A DNA stretch of 64,000 bases from Desulfatirhabdium butyrativorans DSM 18734 (GCF_000429925.1 NZ_KE386985.1:121225-185224), one strand, 5' to 3'. Shown: positions 15,991 through 25,012, counted from the first letter of the stretch. Numbers and translations are program-made. Notes: generated by a model not told the origin, from the sequence alone.

Positions 15991-17601
15991 CCGATCTTTC
16001 AGCCGGTTTGCCAGCCCGGCGGGATCTTCATCGTTTTCCGTATCGAATGCAATGGCAAAGCGCGTTTCGACCCCGGTCAGCGGTTCCATCGTCTGCAATT
16101 GTTTCTCGAGGATATCCGGACCGGCATCCGAGACGCCTTTCTTGCGCTCACGGATTCTGCGGCGCAGGGTTGCCGCGGAAGCCTGGAGAACCACGATGCA
16201 AAAAGGCACATGCCGCTTTTCGGCAACCTTGCGAAACCGGTCTCTTTCCGATGCCTTGAGAAATGCCGCGTCCACAATCACGATGTAGCCCGCATCGAGG
16301 ATCGTTTCCGAAAGGGAAATCAGGCGATCGTAGGTGAGGCGTGTGGCATCCTGCGAGTAGATGCCTTCTCCAAAACCAGCCGCCGCCCCGGAGCGGCTTG
16401 CGATTCCGAAAATCCGTTTGCGCTCCACATCGGATCGAATGCGAAATGCGGGAAGCCTTTCGATCAGCGATCTGGCGATCCGGCTTTTCCCGGAGGCCGA
16501 CGGTCCGAAGGTCAAAATGATACCCCTGGGGGCGGGCTGGATCAATGTGGATGCATAGGCGATGTATCGGCAGAATTCATGCATCGAGGCTTCGGCGTCG
16601 CCACTACGGGTTTCCTGCCTGGCCCGGATGAGCCGAACCTTTGCCCGCACCATCACCCGGTAGACCATATAGAAGCGGAGCAGCGCCAATCCATCGAAGT
16701 CACCCGTACGCTCCAGGTATCCGTCCAGAAACCGCTGCGCAAAGGCAAACGCATTCTGAAAGCCCAGATCCATCGTCAGAAACGCGCAATCGTTGATGAC
16801 ATCGATCCATCGCAGATACGGATCGAATTCGATGCAATCGAAGACGAGCGGTTTGCCCGCAATCCAGGCGAGATTCTTCAGGTGGAGATCCCCGTGGCAC
16901 TCCCGGACTTTTCCGGTTCGACTTCGCTCCAGGAAGCGCCCGATCTGGCCGCGATAGGTCTCTGTGCTCCACGATGCAATGTCAGAAAGCGCATTCCGGC
17001 ATGCCTCCGGTGGACGCCACTGCCGAATCTGCGAAAAATTGCCCTCCACGGCACGCCAGATGGTATCCGGTGCGCCATAAATGGAATTGACCGCCCGCTC
17101 CGCAAGCATTTCGTGAAAGGATGCGACGGTTTCCGCCAGCGCGTCGATATGCTGCGAACAGAGCAATCCTTCGGAAAGCATCCGGTCCATTTGCCGGGTT
17201 TCGTCGAAACGGACCATTTGAACGACATATTCGATCGGATCGCCGGGAGGCGACCATCTTGGCGACTCGGCCGTTCCATGCAATGGCAGAACGCCGAGAT
17301 AAATTTCGGGGGCCAAACGCCTGTTGAGCCGCACTTCGGCTTCGCAAGCCTGTTTCCGTTTTTCAAGGGAGGAAAAATCGAGAAATCCCAGATCGATCGG
17401 CTTTTTCATTTTGTAGGCAAATCGGCCTGCCAGAAGAACGAAGCTGATGTGGGTTTCGATCAGTTGAACGGAATCGACGGGGTGGGGATATCGGCCAGGA
17501 TCGAGAAGGGCTTGGATAAGGGGGGGATTTCCGGTATTCAGAGCGGCCTCCTGTTCGATTTTGCTGGATTCAATCCCCCGTTTTCTGGGGGCAAGTTTCA
17601 C
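15943..17601 (-). CDS. Aminoglycoside phosphotransferase-like / P-loop kinase two-domain protein
   Basis: This 552-residue protein joins two domains found together in COG2187/COG0645 proteins. The N-terminal half is protein-kinase-like: VRECHGDLHLKNLAW is the catalytic HGDxHxxN loop and VFDCIEFDP the metal-binding Asp segment. The C-terminal half is a zeta-toxin/gluconate kinase-like P-loop ATPase: LTFGPSASGKSRIAR is Walker A (about residue 365), and VIVDAAFLK and RRRIRERKKG are the lid elements. The substrate is unknown. Its last 16 or so codons overlap the truncated cyclase, so a deletion may have brought the two 3' ends together. Confidence 0.85.
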   Translation of the reverse strand: MKLAPRKRGIESSKIEQEAALNTGNPPLIQALLDPGRYPHPVDSVQLIETHISFVLLAGRFAYKMKKPIDLGFLDFSSLEKRKQACEAEVRLNRRLAPEIYLGVLPLHGTAESPRWSPPGDPIEYVVQMVRFDETRQMDRMLSEGLLCSQHIDALAETVASFHEMLAERAVNSIYGAPDTIWRAVEGNFSQIRQWRPPEACRNALSDIASWSTETYRGQIGRFLERSRTGKVRECHGDLHLKNLAWIAGKPLVFDCIEFDPYLRWIDVINDCAFLTMDLGFQNAFAFAQRFLDGYLERTGDFDGLALLRFYMVYRVMVRAKVRLIRARQETRSGDAEASMHEFCRYIAYASTLIQPAPRGIILTFGPSASGKSRIARSLIERLPAFRIRSDVERKRIFGIASRSGAAAGFGEGIYSQDATRLTYDRLISLSETILDAGYIVIVDAAFLKASERDRFRKVAEKRHVPFCIVVLQASAATLRRRIRERKKGVSDAGPDILEKQLQTMEPLTGVETRFAIAFDTENDEDPAGLANRLKDRIGGRPAGPTHSANGT

Positions 17602-17660
17602 CGGAACGATAAGCGAGGAAATGATTCAACCCGGTGCACGTTTATCGACCGCGCTTCAAC

Positions 17661-17790
17661 AGTGCCTGAACAAAAAGCCCTGTTTTGGTTACAACCTGAG
17701 CCGGAGGGCAGACGGTTCCACGCTGTATCGCAAAATTGCCTGCCCGCAGGCGGCGCGCTGCTCCAAATAGGGGTTTCCCGTTCAGGCACT
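17661..17790. repeat. Complete MITE-like element with perfect 11-base terminal inverted repeats
   Basis: AGTGCCTGAAC at 17661-17671 and GTTCAGGCACT at 17780-17790 are exact inverse copies. Inside are GAGCCGGAGGGCAGACGG, then TGTATCGCAAAATTGCCTG and CCCGCAGGCGGCGCGCTGC. No coding capacity. Base 17790 is also the last base of the IspH-UbiA stop codon (17790-17792, minus strand). Confidence 0.75.
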
Positions 17791-19514
17791 CAATAGGCGG
17801 AAAAGAGCAAGGCCAGCAGACCCGAGAGCACGAGAGCCGATTCGACCCGAAATTCGAGGCGGATACCGGGCATCATGTGCCCGGCGCGATGCCAGCCGAT
17901 GATCAATCCCATGAGCGCCGGGCAGATGGTCAGCAAAACGGCCCAAACCGGAAACCATCCGATCAGCGCGCCCAGTACGGGAATGGCAGCCTGAATCTCC
18001 AGAAAGACAAAAAGCATGCGCAGGGTCTTCTCTTCGCCGAAGACCAGCGGAATGGTTTCCCGGCCAAAAATGCGATCGCCCTGCATGTCGAGAATATCGA
18101 AAAAGGCGGTTCGGACGAAAACGAGCCCTGACGACCAAAAAAAGACCAGGACGGTGCCAAAAACCGGAACGGGGTGAACGGAAAGGGCCGGAAGCAGCGC
18201 GCTGACCACCCCCCAGGCGATGGCGATCAGCACGGTCTTTGAACCGGGGATATCTCGAAGCCGGCGCATCCGCCATTTGAAATGTTTGGGAATGACCGGC
18301 ACATTGTAAGACAGGCCGGTCACACTCATGAACAACAGCGTCAAAAAGGACAACCACCCGAGCCGAAAAGACAGCCAGATGCTTCCGAGGCTGGAGACGA
18401 GAGCCAGGGCAGCCAGTACATTTCGATACTTCCGGTAGAATTTTTCCCTGTCCGGATCGTTGTACCGATCCGCATGGGTTCCAGTCAGGTTGTTCAGGAT
18501 GTGCATCGAAAATACGTAAAGCACGGCTATGGCCGCATGGTTCCTGGAGCGGGAAACGCCCTGGAGCCGGGAACAGGCGATGCACAGTGATCCGGCTGCC
18601 AGCGCCACATAGACATTGGTCAGCAGGGCTGCCTGCTGGATGGAAAAGAATGCGCGCCTGAACCACAGGCCGCGTTTGAGCGAAAGACTTTCCACCCGCC
18701 GAACGACACGGTTGATCACCCAGTTTGGAGTGGATGCGCCTGCCGTAATGCCCAGAACGCGGCTCTTTTCCAACGCTGCGGCATCGATGTCGTGATCCGA
18801 TTCGATGGCCAGTGTTTTCAAGCCATTCTCTTCAGCGACTTCCGCGAGCCGTCTCGTGTTGCCGCTGGTTTTTCCGCCGACCACAATGAGCAGATCGCAG
18901 TTGGTTGCAAGTTTCTTGACTTCCTCCTGGCGGGTCGCCGTGGAATCGCAGATGGTATCGAAAATCCGGTATGCGGGACGATGACGCTGAGCCCATGCCT
19001 GGATTTTTTCGAACATGCCGGAATTGTAGGTCGTTTGTGCGACGACGATCGCTTTCTCGAAAACAGCCAGATTGATAAACTCTTCAAGATCGGCGGCCAC
19101 ATAGCCTCGATCTTCGGCAAACCCTTTCAGGCCTTTCACTTCCGGATGGTCTGCGTCACCGAGAATCACGATGGGGAACCCGTCGCGGACATGTTTTCGA
19201 ATGATCTGCTGTACCTTGATCACCCGGGGACAGGTCGCATCGATCACCTGGAAGCCGGCCCGCGCCAGTGCTTCCTTTTCCTGTGGCGGCACGCCGTGAG
19301 CCCGGACGATGACCGTTCCGGATCCTGAGTCGGGGATCTGATCCAGGATCCGGATATTTTTTTCTTCCAGAAGCGCCAGTACTTGCGGATTATGGATCAG
19401 GGGGCCGTAAGTCAGGATCGGCGCTTCGTATTTGGCCGGGGCATCGAGCGCCATTTCGACGGCGCGCTTGACACCCATGCAGAAGCCGGCTGTCCGGGCA
19501 ATGACGATTTTCAT
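17790..19514 (-). CDS. ispH: IspH fused to UbiA-like prenyltransferase
   Basis: Residues 1-285 are 4-hydroxy-3-methylbut-2-enyl diphosphate reductase, the last MEP-pathway enzyme making IPP and DMAPP. The three cluster Cys are in RTAGFCMGVKRA, IDATCPRV and DTICDSTATRQ; VRAHGVPP and TSGNTRRLAE are also present. Residues from about 300 form a UbiA-type membrane prenyltransferase with a first Asp-rich motif (NNLTGTHADRYNDPDRE) and a second (DILDMQGDRIFGRET) plus about seven hydrophobic spans. The frame is continuous, 574 residues. The fusion would link isoprenoid formation to its use, for example in quinone or archaeal-type lipid synthesis; the aromatic acceptor is unknown. Start chosen at the canonical MKIVIARTAGFC. 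Confidence 0.88.
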   Translation of the reverse strand: MKIVIARTAGFCMGVKRAVEMALDAPAKYEAPILTYGPLIHNPQVLALLEEKNIRILDQIPDSGSGTVIVRAHGVPPQEKEALARAGFQVIDATCPRVIKVQQIIRKHVRDGFPIVILGDADHPEVKGLKGFAEDRGYVAADLEEFINLAVFEKAIVVAQTTYNSGMFEKIQAWAQRHRPAYRIFDTICDSTATRQEEVKKLATNCDLLIVVGGKTSGNTRRLAEVAEENGLKTLAIESDHDIDAAALEKSRVLGITAGASTPNWVINRVVRRVESLSLKRGLWFRRAFFSIQQAALLTNVYVALAAGSLCIACSRLQGVSRSRNHAAIAVLYVFSMHILNNLTGTHADRYNDPDREKFYRKYRNVLAALALVSSLGSIWLSFRLGWLSFLTLLFMSVTGLSYNVPVIPKHFKWRMRRLRDIPGSKTVLIAIAWGVVSALLPALSVHPVPVFGTVLVFFWSSGLVFVRTAFFDILDMQGDRIFGRETIPLVFGEEKTLRMLFVFLEIQAAIPVLGALIGWFPVWAVLLTICPALMGLIIGWHRAGHMMPGIRLEFRVESALVLSGLLALLFSAY

Positions 19515-19583
19515 CTCAGAGGGGTTCCTGCTGGCATTCCTTTGGATTCCAGACTTGTTGTCGCAGATGACCAACCAACGGTT

Positions 19584-19667
19584 GTGCCTGAACGGGAACT
19601 TCGATTTTTTCCCGGCCTGCCCGCAGGCGATCCGCTGTCCCCAATAAGGGCTTCCGTTCAAGCATGC
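19584..19667. repeat. Short TGCCTGAACGG MITE copy upstream of ispH
   Basis: GTGCCTGAACGGGAAC at the left and GCTTCCGTTCAAGCATG at the right are inverse ends of about 12 bases with mismatches; CCTGCCCGCAGGCGATCCGC is the shared centre. It fills most of the gap between the CooT-like stop (19670) and the ispH start, so the ispH leader crosses it. Confidence 0.6.
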
Positions 19668-19669
19668 CG

Positions 19670-19864
19670 CTACAGCGTCTCATGCTTGAGAAAAACCTTG
19701 TGATCGACCAGGGAAAGGGAATAGATTCTGGCCTTGACGAATTTCTGGTCTCCGAAAATATTGATCAGTCGCAGCCCCCCTTCCTCGGGTTCCACCACAT
19801 CCACACCTTCCATGACGAGTTTCGTTTCGTCGCCTTCAATCAGATATGCATTCGCCTCACACAT
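19670..19864 (-). CDS. CooT-like nickel-binding protein
   Basis: This 64-residue protein starts MCEANAYLIEGDE, with the N-terminal Cys2 that binds nickel in CooT of the carbon-monoxide dehydrogenase system. The rest (VMEGVDVVEPEEGGLRLINIFGDQK) is the short beta-barrel of the family. Homologues occur widely in anaerobes, beside CODH genes or elsewhere, and may store or deliver nickel or another metal. Here it follows a DUF3842 gene, a pairing that suggests a shared role. GGTGAGG lies about 9 bases before the ATG. Confidence 0.85.
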   Translation of the reverse strand: MCEANAYLIEGDETKLVMEGVDVVEPEEGGLRLINIFGDQKFVKARIYSLSLVDHKVFLKHETL

Positions 19865-19963
19865 CGGATCATCCTCACCTGTTCCTTGGGGTTCATGTAA
19901 GCCGTTTCCGTGAGCGTCTCCCGGTGTTTCGCGCCCAGGGCGGCCTTTTCCAACATCCATATC

Positions 19964-20419
19964 TTACCGGCTCTCGCCTTGGCCATGACGATCATCGGAT
20001 GGTTGTCGAATATATTTTGTCAGACAATTCTGGATCATGTCCTCGATGAGTCTGGGCAGCGGGCTGGAGATCAAGCCGATGAGCTCGACCGATTCCTGGG
20101 TGAGCGGCAGGAGCAGTTTTGGCGCCGGACAAGCAGAAACGGCCTCTGCGATTCTGGGAGTCACCTCCCCCATCATGGCATGGGCCAGCACGATGCCCAG
20201 TGGACCGATGACAACATCCGCCCTCGCCACTGTCTGAACGATGGCATTTTCGCCCGTAGCGCCGCGGTTGGCCCTGGCCTTGAGCATCTGGGTGGTTGCA
20301 ATGGCATTTGTGCCCAAGGCGATGATCTCTACCGATTCCTCATAAACATCTTTCAACCGCTTGATGATGGTGCTGCCGATGCCGCCGCCCTGACCGTCGA
20401 TGACACAAATGCGTTTCAT
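19964..20419 (-). CDS. DUF3842 family protein
   Basis: This 151-residue protein opens with MKRICVIDGQGGGIGSTIIK, a Rossmann-like glycine-rich loop typical of DUF3842. ALGTNAIATTQMLKARANRGATGENA and DVVIGPLGIVLAHAMMGEVTP are the other conserved segments. The function is unknown; the fold suggests nucleotide or cofactor binding. It lies between an NYN-domain gene and the CooT-like gene on the same strand. A metal- or cofactor-handling role alongside the nickel protein is inference only. Confidence 0.85.
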   Translation of the reverse strand: MKRICVIDGQGGGIGSTIIKRLKDVYEESVEIIALGTNAIATTQMLKARANRGATGENAIVQTVARADVVIGPLGIVLAHAMMGEVTPRIAEAVSACPAPKLLLPLTQESVELIGLISSPLPRLIEDMIQNCLTKYIRQPSDDRHGQGESR

Positions 20420-20458
20420 GATGTGCTGTTCCGTCGTTGTTGAGCCCAGAAAAAGTCG

Positions 20459-20989
20459 TCACAACTTGTCGATGCGAAGCCTTGTTTTGCGCTGTTTTCG
20501 AGGCGGTTTTCGAGAAGGCCCCTTTTTACGGGTACCCGGCACCCAGCCTCCCGGTCCTTCTTCTTCCGGGGCATCTACCCCATCTTCATGCCGGGAAGCC
20601 ACCTGCATCCGAAAGACAAAATCTTCAGCGTTCAACACGGCGCATCCGGCGGCTTCGGCATGTTGCAGGATATCCCGGTCCGAACTGATGATTACGGCCC
20701 TCTCCCGTTCACCGGATGCCATCCGTTTGATGACGCCATCGGCAAGCTCTCCGGGACGGGAAAAGACGATGTGAATGCCGCTTTTTTGATGCTGTCTCTG
20801 CCCCTGGATCGAAGCGCTGGTGCCGTCAAAAACGACCGTGATACGGCGATTGGGCCGGATTCTTTTGTATGCGGCAAGTTGTTCGATCAGTGCATCGCGG
20901 CCCAGCTCCAGGTCCATCTTGTCGAGATGGGCCAGCTCCGGGCTCTGGCGAATGAGATTGTACCCGTCCACGATGATATGAAGGCTCAT
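20459..20989 (-). CDS. NYN (YacP-like) endoribonuclease domain protein
   Basis: This 176-residue protein has the PIN-like NYN fold: LHIIVDGYNLIRQ with the first Asp, ITVVFDGTSAS, FSRPGELADGVIKRM and VIISSDRDILQHAEAAG with the terminal acidic residues. YacP/Rae1-type proteins cleave RNA, in Bacillus at the ribosome. The C-terminal 40 residues are basic (KGPSRKPPRKQRKTRLR), suited to RNA binding. It lies 25 bases after parB in the same direction. Confidence 0.85.
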   Translation of the reverse strand: MSLHIIVDGYNLIRQSPELAHLDKMDLELGRDALIEQLAAYKRIRPNRRITVVFDGTSASIQGQRQHQKSGIHIVFSRPGELADGVIKRMASGERERAVIISSDRDILQHAEAAGCAVLNAEDFVFRMQVASRHEDGVDAPEEEGPGGWVPGTRKKGPSRKPPRKQRKTRLRIDKL

Positions 20990-21014
20990 GTGCGCCCTGC
21001 ACCGTTATGTTCTT

Positions 21015-21920
21015 TCAATCGGGATCGAGCGAGCAGCTCAGCAGATCGATCAGACGATTCAGCTCCTCATCGGAGCCGAAAGCGATTTCCAGCCTGCCCC
21101 GTTTGCCGCTTTTGTGGATGTTTACCCGCGTACCGAGCCTTTTGGTGAGTTCTTCGGAAACGGCCCTGATCTGAATCTCATCCGGGCCCGGTGTCCGTGG
21201 CGCTTTTGCGGGAGCTTTCATCCGTTGAATGAGGGCTTCCGTTTGGCGCACCGAAAGCTCTTTTTCCACAACCATACGCCAAATCTCTTGTTGCTGAGCC
21301 GATGTTTGGCATCCGAGAAGCGCCCGGGCATGTCCCATGCTGATCTGGCCGTTCAACACCGATTCCCGGATGAGCTGGGGAAGCTGTCGCAGCCTCAGGA
21401 AATTGGCAACAGCGGGCCTGCTCTTCCCCACCCGTTCGGCCACTTCGTCCTGGGTCAGTTTGAATTCCGTCATCAGCCTGTGGTAGGCTTCAGCTTCTTC
21501 GATCGGATTGAGATTTTCCCGCTGAATGTTTTCGATGATGGAGATCTCCAGAAGTTTCGTATCCGAAACTTCCTTCACGACAACCGGAATCTGGGAAAGA
21601 CCGGCCCTTTTTGCGGCACGAAGTCTCCGCTCGCCAGCCACCAGTTCGAATCCCGTTTCCGCCCTCCGAACCACAACCGGCTGCACAACGCCCTGTTCCC
21701 GAATGGATCGGGTCAAATCTTCGAGCTCTTCCTCACCGAACCGGATGCGGGGTTGATAGCGATTGGGAGTGATCCGGCCGATATCGCACATGAAATAATC
21801 GGATGCAGCGGGAGCCTGCAGATCCGTGTCCACGTCCGGGATCAATGCACTGAGGCCTCTGCCGAGCGCCGAACGCCTGCCTTTTGCTGCCGGATCGAAT
21901 GATCGTGTCTCTGAGCTCAT
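21015..21920 (-). CDS. parB: Chromosome partitioning protein ParB
   Basis: This 301-residue protein has the N-terminal GRGLSALIPD ParA-interaction segment and the CTPase/ParB domain: TPNRYQPRIRFGEEELEDL, then GVVQPVVVRR and ELVAGERRLRAAK with the GERRxRA box. A KorB-like HTH covers LTQDEVAERVGKSRPAVANFLRL, and a C-terminal dimerisation tail is present. It loads at parS sites and recruits ParA/SMC. It follows parA by 126 bases. I did not find a parS consensus nearby. Confidence 0.95.
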   Translation of the reverse strand: MSSETRSFDPAAKGRRSALGRGLSALIPDVDTDLQAPAASDYFMCDIGRITPNRYQPRIRFGEEELEDLTRSIREQGVVQPVVVRRAETGFELVAGERRLRAAKRAGLSQIPVVVKEVSDTKLLEISIIENIQRENLNPIEEAEAYHRLMTEFKLTQDEVAERVGKSRPAVANFLRLRQLPQLIRESVLNGQISMGHARALLGCQTSAQQQEIWRMVVEKELSVRQTEALIQRMKAPAKAPRTPGPDEIQIRAVSEELTKRLGTRVNIHKSGKRGRLEIAFGSDEELNRLIDLLSCSLDPD

Positions 21921-22046
21921 GTGGATACCGATAGAATCCTGTTGTCGGAATTTGTCCCCTCGTTTGTGCAGAAATCCGCATTGTTGAGGGGAGTCCGTCT
22001 TCTCCTGGCGCCGGTAAGCGTCGAACGCGGGGGTTTCGTTCGGTCG

Positions 22047-22808
22047 TTATGTGCCAAGCAGTATTTCCCGGGCCAGATCGAAATAGCCGAGGGCTCCCGC
22101 ACACCCCGCATCGTAGAGCAGAATGGGTTTCCCATGACTTGGGGCTTCGCTGAGACGAACGCTTCGGGGAATGGCTGTCCGGAATACCCGATCCTGGAAA
22201 TATCGGGTGGCCTCCTCTGCGACCTGCCTGGACAAATTGGTCCGTTTGTCATACATGGTCAGCAAAATTCCCATCAGGCGGAGCGCCGGATTGAAATGCT
22301 TCTGAATCCGCTTCATGGTGTTGAGCAGTTGGCCCAGACCTTCGAGAGCATAGAATTCGCATTGAAGCGGGACCAGCAGCACATCCGATGCAGTCAGCGC
22401 ATTGACGGTGAGCAGACTGAGTGATGGGGGGCAGTCCAGGACAATATAGTCAAATCGATCCGTTACATCTGCAACGAGTTCCTTGAGCACGGTTTCCCGA
22501 TGGGGATTGTCGACCATTTCGATTTCGAACCCGATCAGCTCTTCCTTTGCCGGGATGACCTTCAGTGCGGGGATTTCGGTGTCTCTGACCAGTTCCGTTG
22601 CGGAATTCCTTCCGATCAGCCCATGGTAGATATTGGCGGGAAGATCGGTTTTGGAAATGCCGAGCCCTGTTGTGGCGTTTCCCTGGGGATCGCAGTCGAT
22701 CAGAAGGATGCGCTTTTCCGATACGGCCAGTGCTGCCGAAAGGTTGATGGCGGTCGTCGTTTTCCCGACCCCGCCTTTTTGATTCGCTATGCAGATAATC
22801 ATTGCCAT
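22047..22808 (-). CDS. parA: Chromosome partitioning ATPase ParA (Soj)
   Basis: A deviant Walker A motif, ANQKGGVGKTTTAINL, is near the N-terminus; VLDCPPSLSLLTVNAL is Walker B/A'. LRLMGILLTMYDKRTNLS and the C-terminal IPRSVRLSEAPSHG complete the Soj family. The ATPase cycles on nucleoid DNA to move ParB-parS complexes. The start is uncertain: ATGs at 22808 (used), 22802 and 22826 are in frame, and none has a strong ribosome site. The upstream 99 bases are shared with the divergent M48 peptidase gene. Confidence 0.94.
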   Translation of the reverse strand: MAMIICIANQKGGVGKTTTAINLSAALAVSEKRILLIDCDPQGNATTGLGISKTDLPANIYHGLIGRNSATELVRDTEIPALKVIPAKEELIGFEIEMVDNPHRETVLKELVADVTDRFDYIVLDCPPSLSLLTVNALTASDVLLVPLQCEFYALEGLGQLLNTMKRIQKHFNPALRLMGILLTMYDKRTNLSRQVAEEATRYFQDRVFRTAIPRSVRLSEAPSHGKPILLYDAGCAGALGYFDLAREILLGT

Positions 22809-22907
22809 GGTTGCGGACAGTATCATAAAATTGATTCATTGAAAAGCGAATCGGCCGAATCGAACAGATCGAATCGAATTCGCTCAACCGCAAGAGCAGG
22901 TGCTCAC

Positions 22908-24392
22908 ATGACCCGATGGAATTTGCGTTCAAGACTGCTGTGCAGCGCCATGGTCGTGATCATCGTGGCAGGAATGCTCATCCCCGCTCGACCGGCGCGG
23001 GCGATCACGATACACGAAGAAGAAGAGTTGTCCGTAGAATTCATGACCATGGCCAGAGAATCGCTGACGCTCATCGACGATTTTCTCATCCGGGATTACG
23101 TGACGCGTATCGGAGAGAAAATCGTCCGCATTTTGCCGACTCAGCCGTTTGCCTATCATTTCTATGTTGTCAAGGATCCGACATACAACGCTTTCGCCGG
23201 CCCCGGGGCGCACGTGTTCGTCAACAGCGGATTGCTGGCGGCAATGAGTTCGGAGTCCGATCTTGCTGGCATCCTGGGCCATGAAATCAGCCATGTCGTA
23301 TGCCGCCATGTTTCCGACAGCATCGATCGGCAGAAGAAAATCGGGATCGCTACGCTGGCAGGCATTGCAGCCGGCCTGCTTCTGGGTGCAGCGGGCAGCG
23401 CTGCCATTGGAAATGCGGCCAGCATCGGATCGATGGCTGCAGGCCAGTCAATTGCCCTGTCACACAGCCGGGATGATGAAATGCAGGCCGATCAACTCGG
23501 TCTCGAATTTTTGACCAAAGCCGGTTACAATCCGGCCGGTCTGCTGGAAATGCTGAAAAAAATCCGCAGTCAGCAATGGTTCGGACCGAAACAGATCCCG
23601 ACATACCTGTTGACCCATCCGGCTGTGGATGACCGGATTGCCTACATTTCCTCCTGGATCGAGTCTCATCCGAAAATGCCTCCTGCGGTGGCCACCCCGG
23701 ATTTTGTCCTTGCCCGAACGAGGCTTGTGGCCTTGTATGAAAACGAAGATTTGGCCAAACACGAACTGGAGGATTCCCGGAAAGCGGACCCGCGCTCGGC
23801 ATGGCCGATTTACGGCGAAGCCCTTCTGGCCATGCGGATGGGCCACAATGAAAAGGCGGTAACCTTGATGCGGCAGGCGCTCGAACGGCAGGCCTTCGAT
23901 CCGGTGGTTCTGACCGGCATGGGTCGGGTGTCTTATGCCGCCGGCAACTACAACGAGGCGCTTTCCATCCTGGACAGTGCGGTTTCCCTTGCCCCCGATG
24001 ATTCGGAGGCCAAATTCTATCTGGGCAAGACCCAGATGGAGCTCGGCAAATATCCGCAGGCCGCCGAAACCCTGCAGACCGTGTTCCGGCGTTATCCCGA
24101 ACACCGTCAAACCCTGTACAATCTGGGAAAGATTTATGGCGCCATGGGTAAGGATGCGGAGGCAGCCTATTATCTCGGGCTGTTTTACCGGTTGAATGCC
24201 GAGTACAGAAATGCGGTGTTTCAGTTTCAGCGGGCACTCGATATGGGGATCGACTCCATGAAAAAGGAGCAAATCGAAATGCTGCTCAAGGAATGTAAAA
24301 AGCGGGGCAGGCTTCTGACGCAGGAATCGGAGCAGCGGCAGCGGAACCTGATGCGGCTCACCCCAAGAACCCGTATCCTTCCAGTGCGATAA
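22908..24392 (+). CDS. M48 family metallopeptidase with TPR repeats (BepA-like)
   Basis: This 494-residue protein has a signal peptide (LCSAMVVIIVAGMLIPARPARA). The M48 domain carries ILGHEISHVVCRH (HExxH zinc site, about residue 125) and EMQADQLGLEF with the third ligand Glu. A hydrophobic segment (LAGIAAGLLLGAAGSAAIG) lies between them. The C-terminal half (from about 290) has four or so TPR-like repeats. This is the layout of BepA, a periplasmic protease/chaperone for outer-membrane protein assembly. Start ATG at 22908 has AGCAGGTG upstream. mobA follows 8 bases later. Confidence 0.88.
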   Translation: MTRWNLRSRLLCSAMVVIIVAGMLIPARPARAITIHEEEELSVEFMTMARESLTLIDDFLIRDYVTRIGEKIVRILPTQPFAYHFYVVKDPTYNAFAGPGAHVFVNSGLLAAMSSESDLAGILGHEISHVVCRHVSDSIDRQKKIGIATLAGIAAGLLLGAAGSAAIGNAASIGSMAAGQSIALSHSRDDEMQADQLGLEFLTKAGYNPAGLLEMLKKIRSQQWFGPKQIPTYLLTHPAVDDRIAYISSWIESHPKMPPAVATPDFVLARTRLVALYENEDLAKHELEDSRKADPRSAWPIYGEALLAMRMGHNEKAVTLMRQALERQAFDPVVLTGMGRVSYAAGNYNEALSILDSAVSLAPDDSEAKFYLGKTQMELGKYPQAAETLQTVFRRYPEHRQTLYNLGKIYGAMGKDAEAAYYLGLFYRLNAEYRNAVFQFQRALDMGIDSMKKEQIEMLLKECKKRGRLLTQESEQRQRNLMRLTPRTRILPVR

Positions 24393-24400
24393 GGCTTCTT

Positions 24401-25012
24401 ATGCCCGTTACGGGAATCATTCTGGCCGGGGGGCTGGGGAAGCGCTACAACGGTATCGACAAGGCCCATCTTTCCATCGATGGCCGCTCGATCCTCGATC
24501 GGATTCTCGACACCTTCGACGGTTTGTTCGAGGAGATCATCCTGGTGACCAACCATCCGGCCCGCTATGCGTCCTGGGACCTGTTCACGGTTTCCGACCT
24601 TTACGCCGTACGGAGCTCACTGACCGGGTTGCATGCAGGACTTTTTCATGCATCCCACGGGTATGCCTTTGTCACAGCCTGCGATATGCCGTTTACCGAT
24701 CAACGGATCATCCGTCTGCTGCTCGACCGCATCGATACGCGATGGGATGCCATCATGCCGCAGACCGAAAAGGGGTTGGAGCCTTTATGTGCGGTGTATG
24801 CCACCCGGTGTGCGGGGCAGATCGGTCAGCATATCGAGCGGAATCAGCTCAAAATTCAGCGGGTGTTCAATCCGGACAAAATTCTTCGGATTCCGGAAAC
24901 GCGATTTCGAAAGATTGATCCCGACCTGCGCTGCTTTTTCAATATCAACCGGCCAGAAGAGTTTGTCGAAGCGCAGCGATGGCTGCCACAGCACCCGAAC
25001 GGACCCTCATAG
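24401..25012 (+). CDS. mobA: Molybdenum cofactor guanylyltransferase
   Basis: This 203-residue protein starts GIILAGGLGKRYNGIDKAHL, the nucleotide-binding loop with the conserved Lys of MobA. FVTACDMPFTDQ carries the metal-binding Asp. It attaches GMP to molybdopterin, giving the guanine dinucleotide cofactor of DMSO-reductase-type enzymes such as formate dehydrogenase, itself often a selenoenzyme in this group. Its TAG stop (25010-25012) runs directly into a heptamer repeat array. Confidence 0.9.
   Translation: MPVTGIILAGGLGKRYNGIDKAHLSIDGRSILDRILDTFDGLFEEIILVTNHPARYASWDLFTVSDLYAVRSSLTGLHAGLFHASHGYAFVTACDMPFTDQRIIRLLLDRIDTRWDAIMPQTEKGLEPLCAVYATRCAGQIGQHIERNQLKIQRVFNPDKILRIPETRFRKIDPDLRCFFNINRPEEFVEAQRWLPQHPNGPS

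Noticed and set aside
15991-16288. The C-terminal part of the cyclase frame as real protein
   Set aside because: After WVGPA the frame is antisense to the kinase gene and loses all resemblance to the cyclase family.
17790-19514. IspH-UbiA as two genes merged by a sequencing error
   Set aside because: The frame is continuous through the junction with no stop, start site or compositional break in between; a read check would still be useful.
20900-22900. parS sites near parAB
   Set aside because: I looked for the TGTTTCACGTGAAACA-like palindrome and saw no good match; a computed search of the whole genome would be needed.
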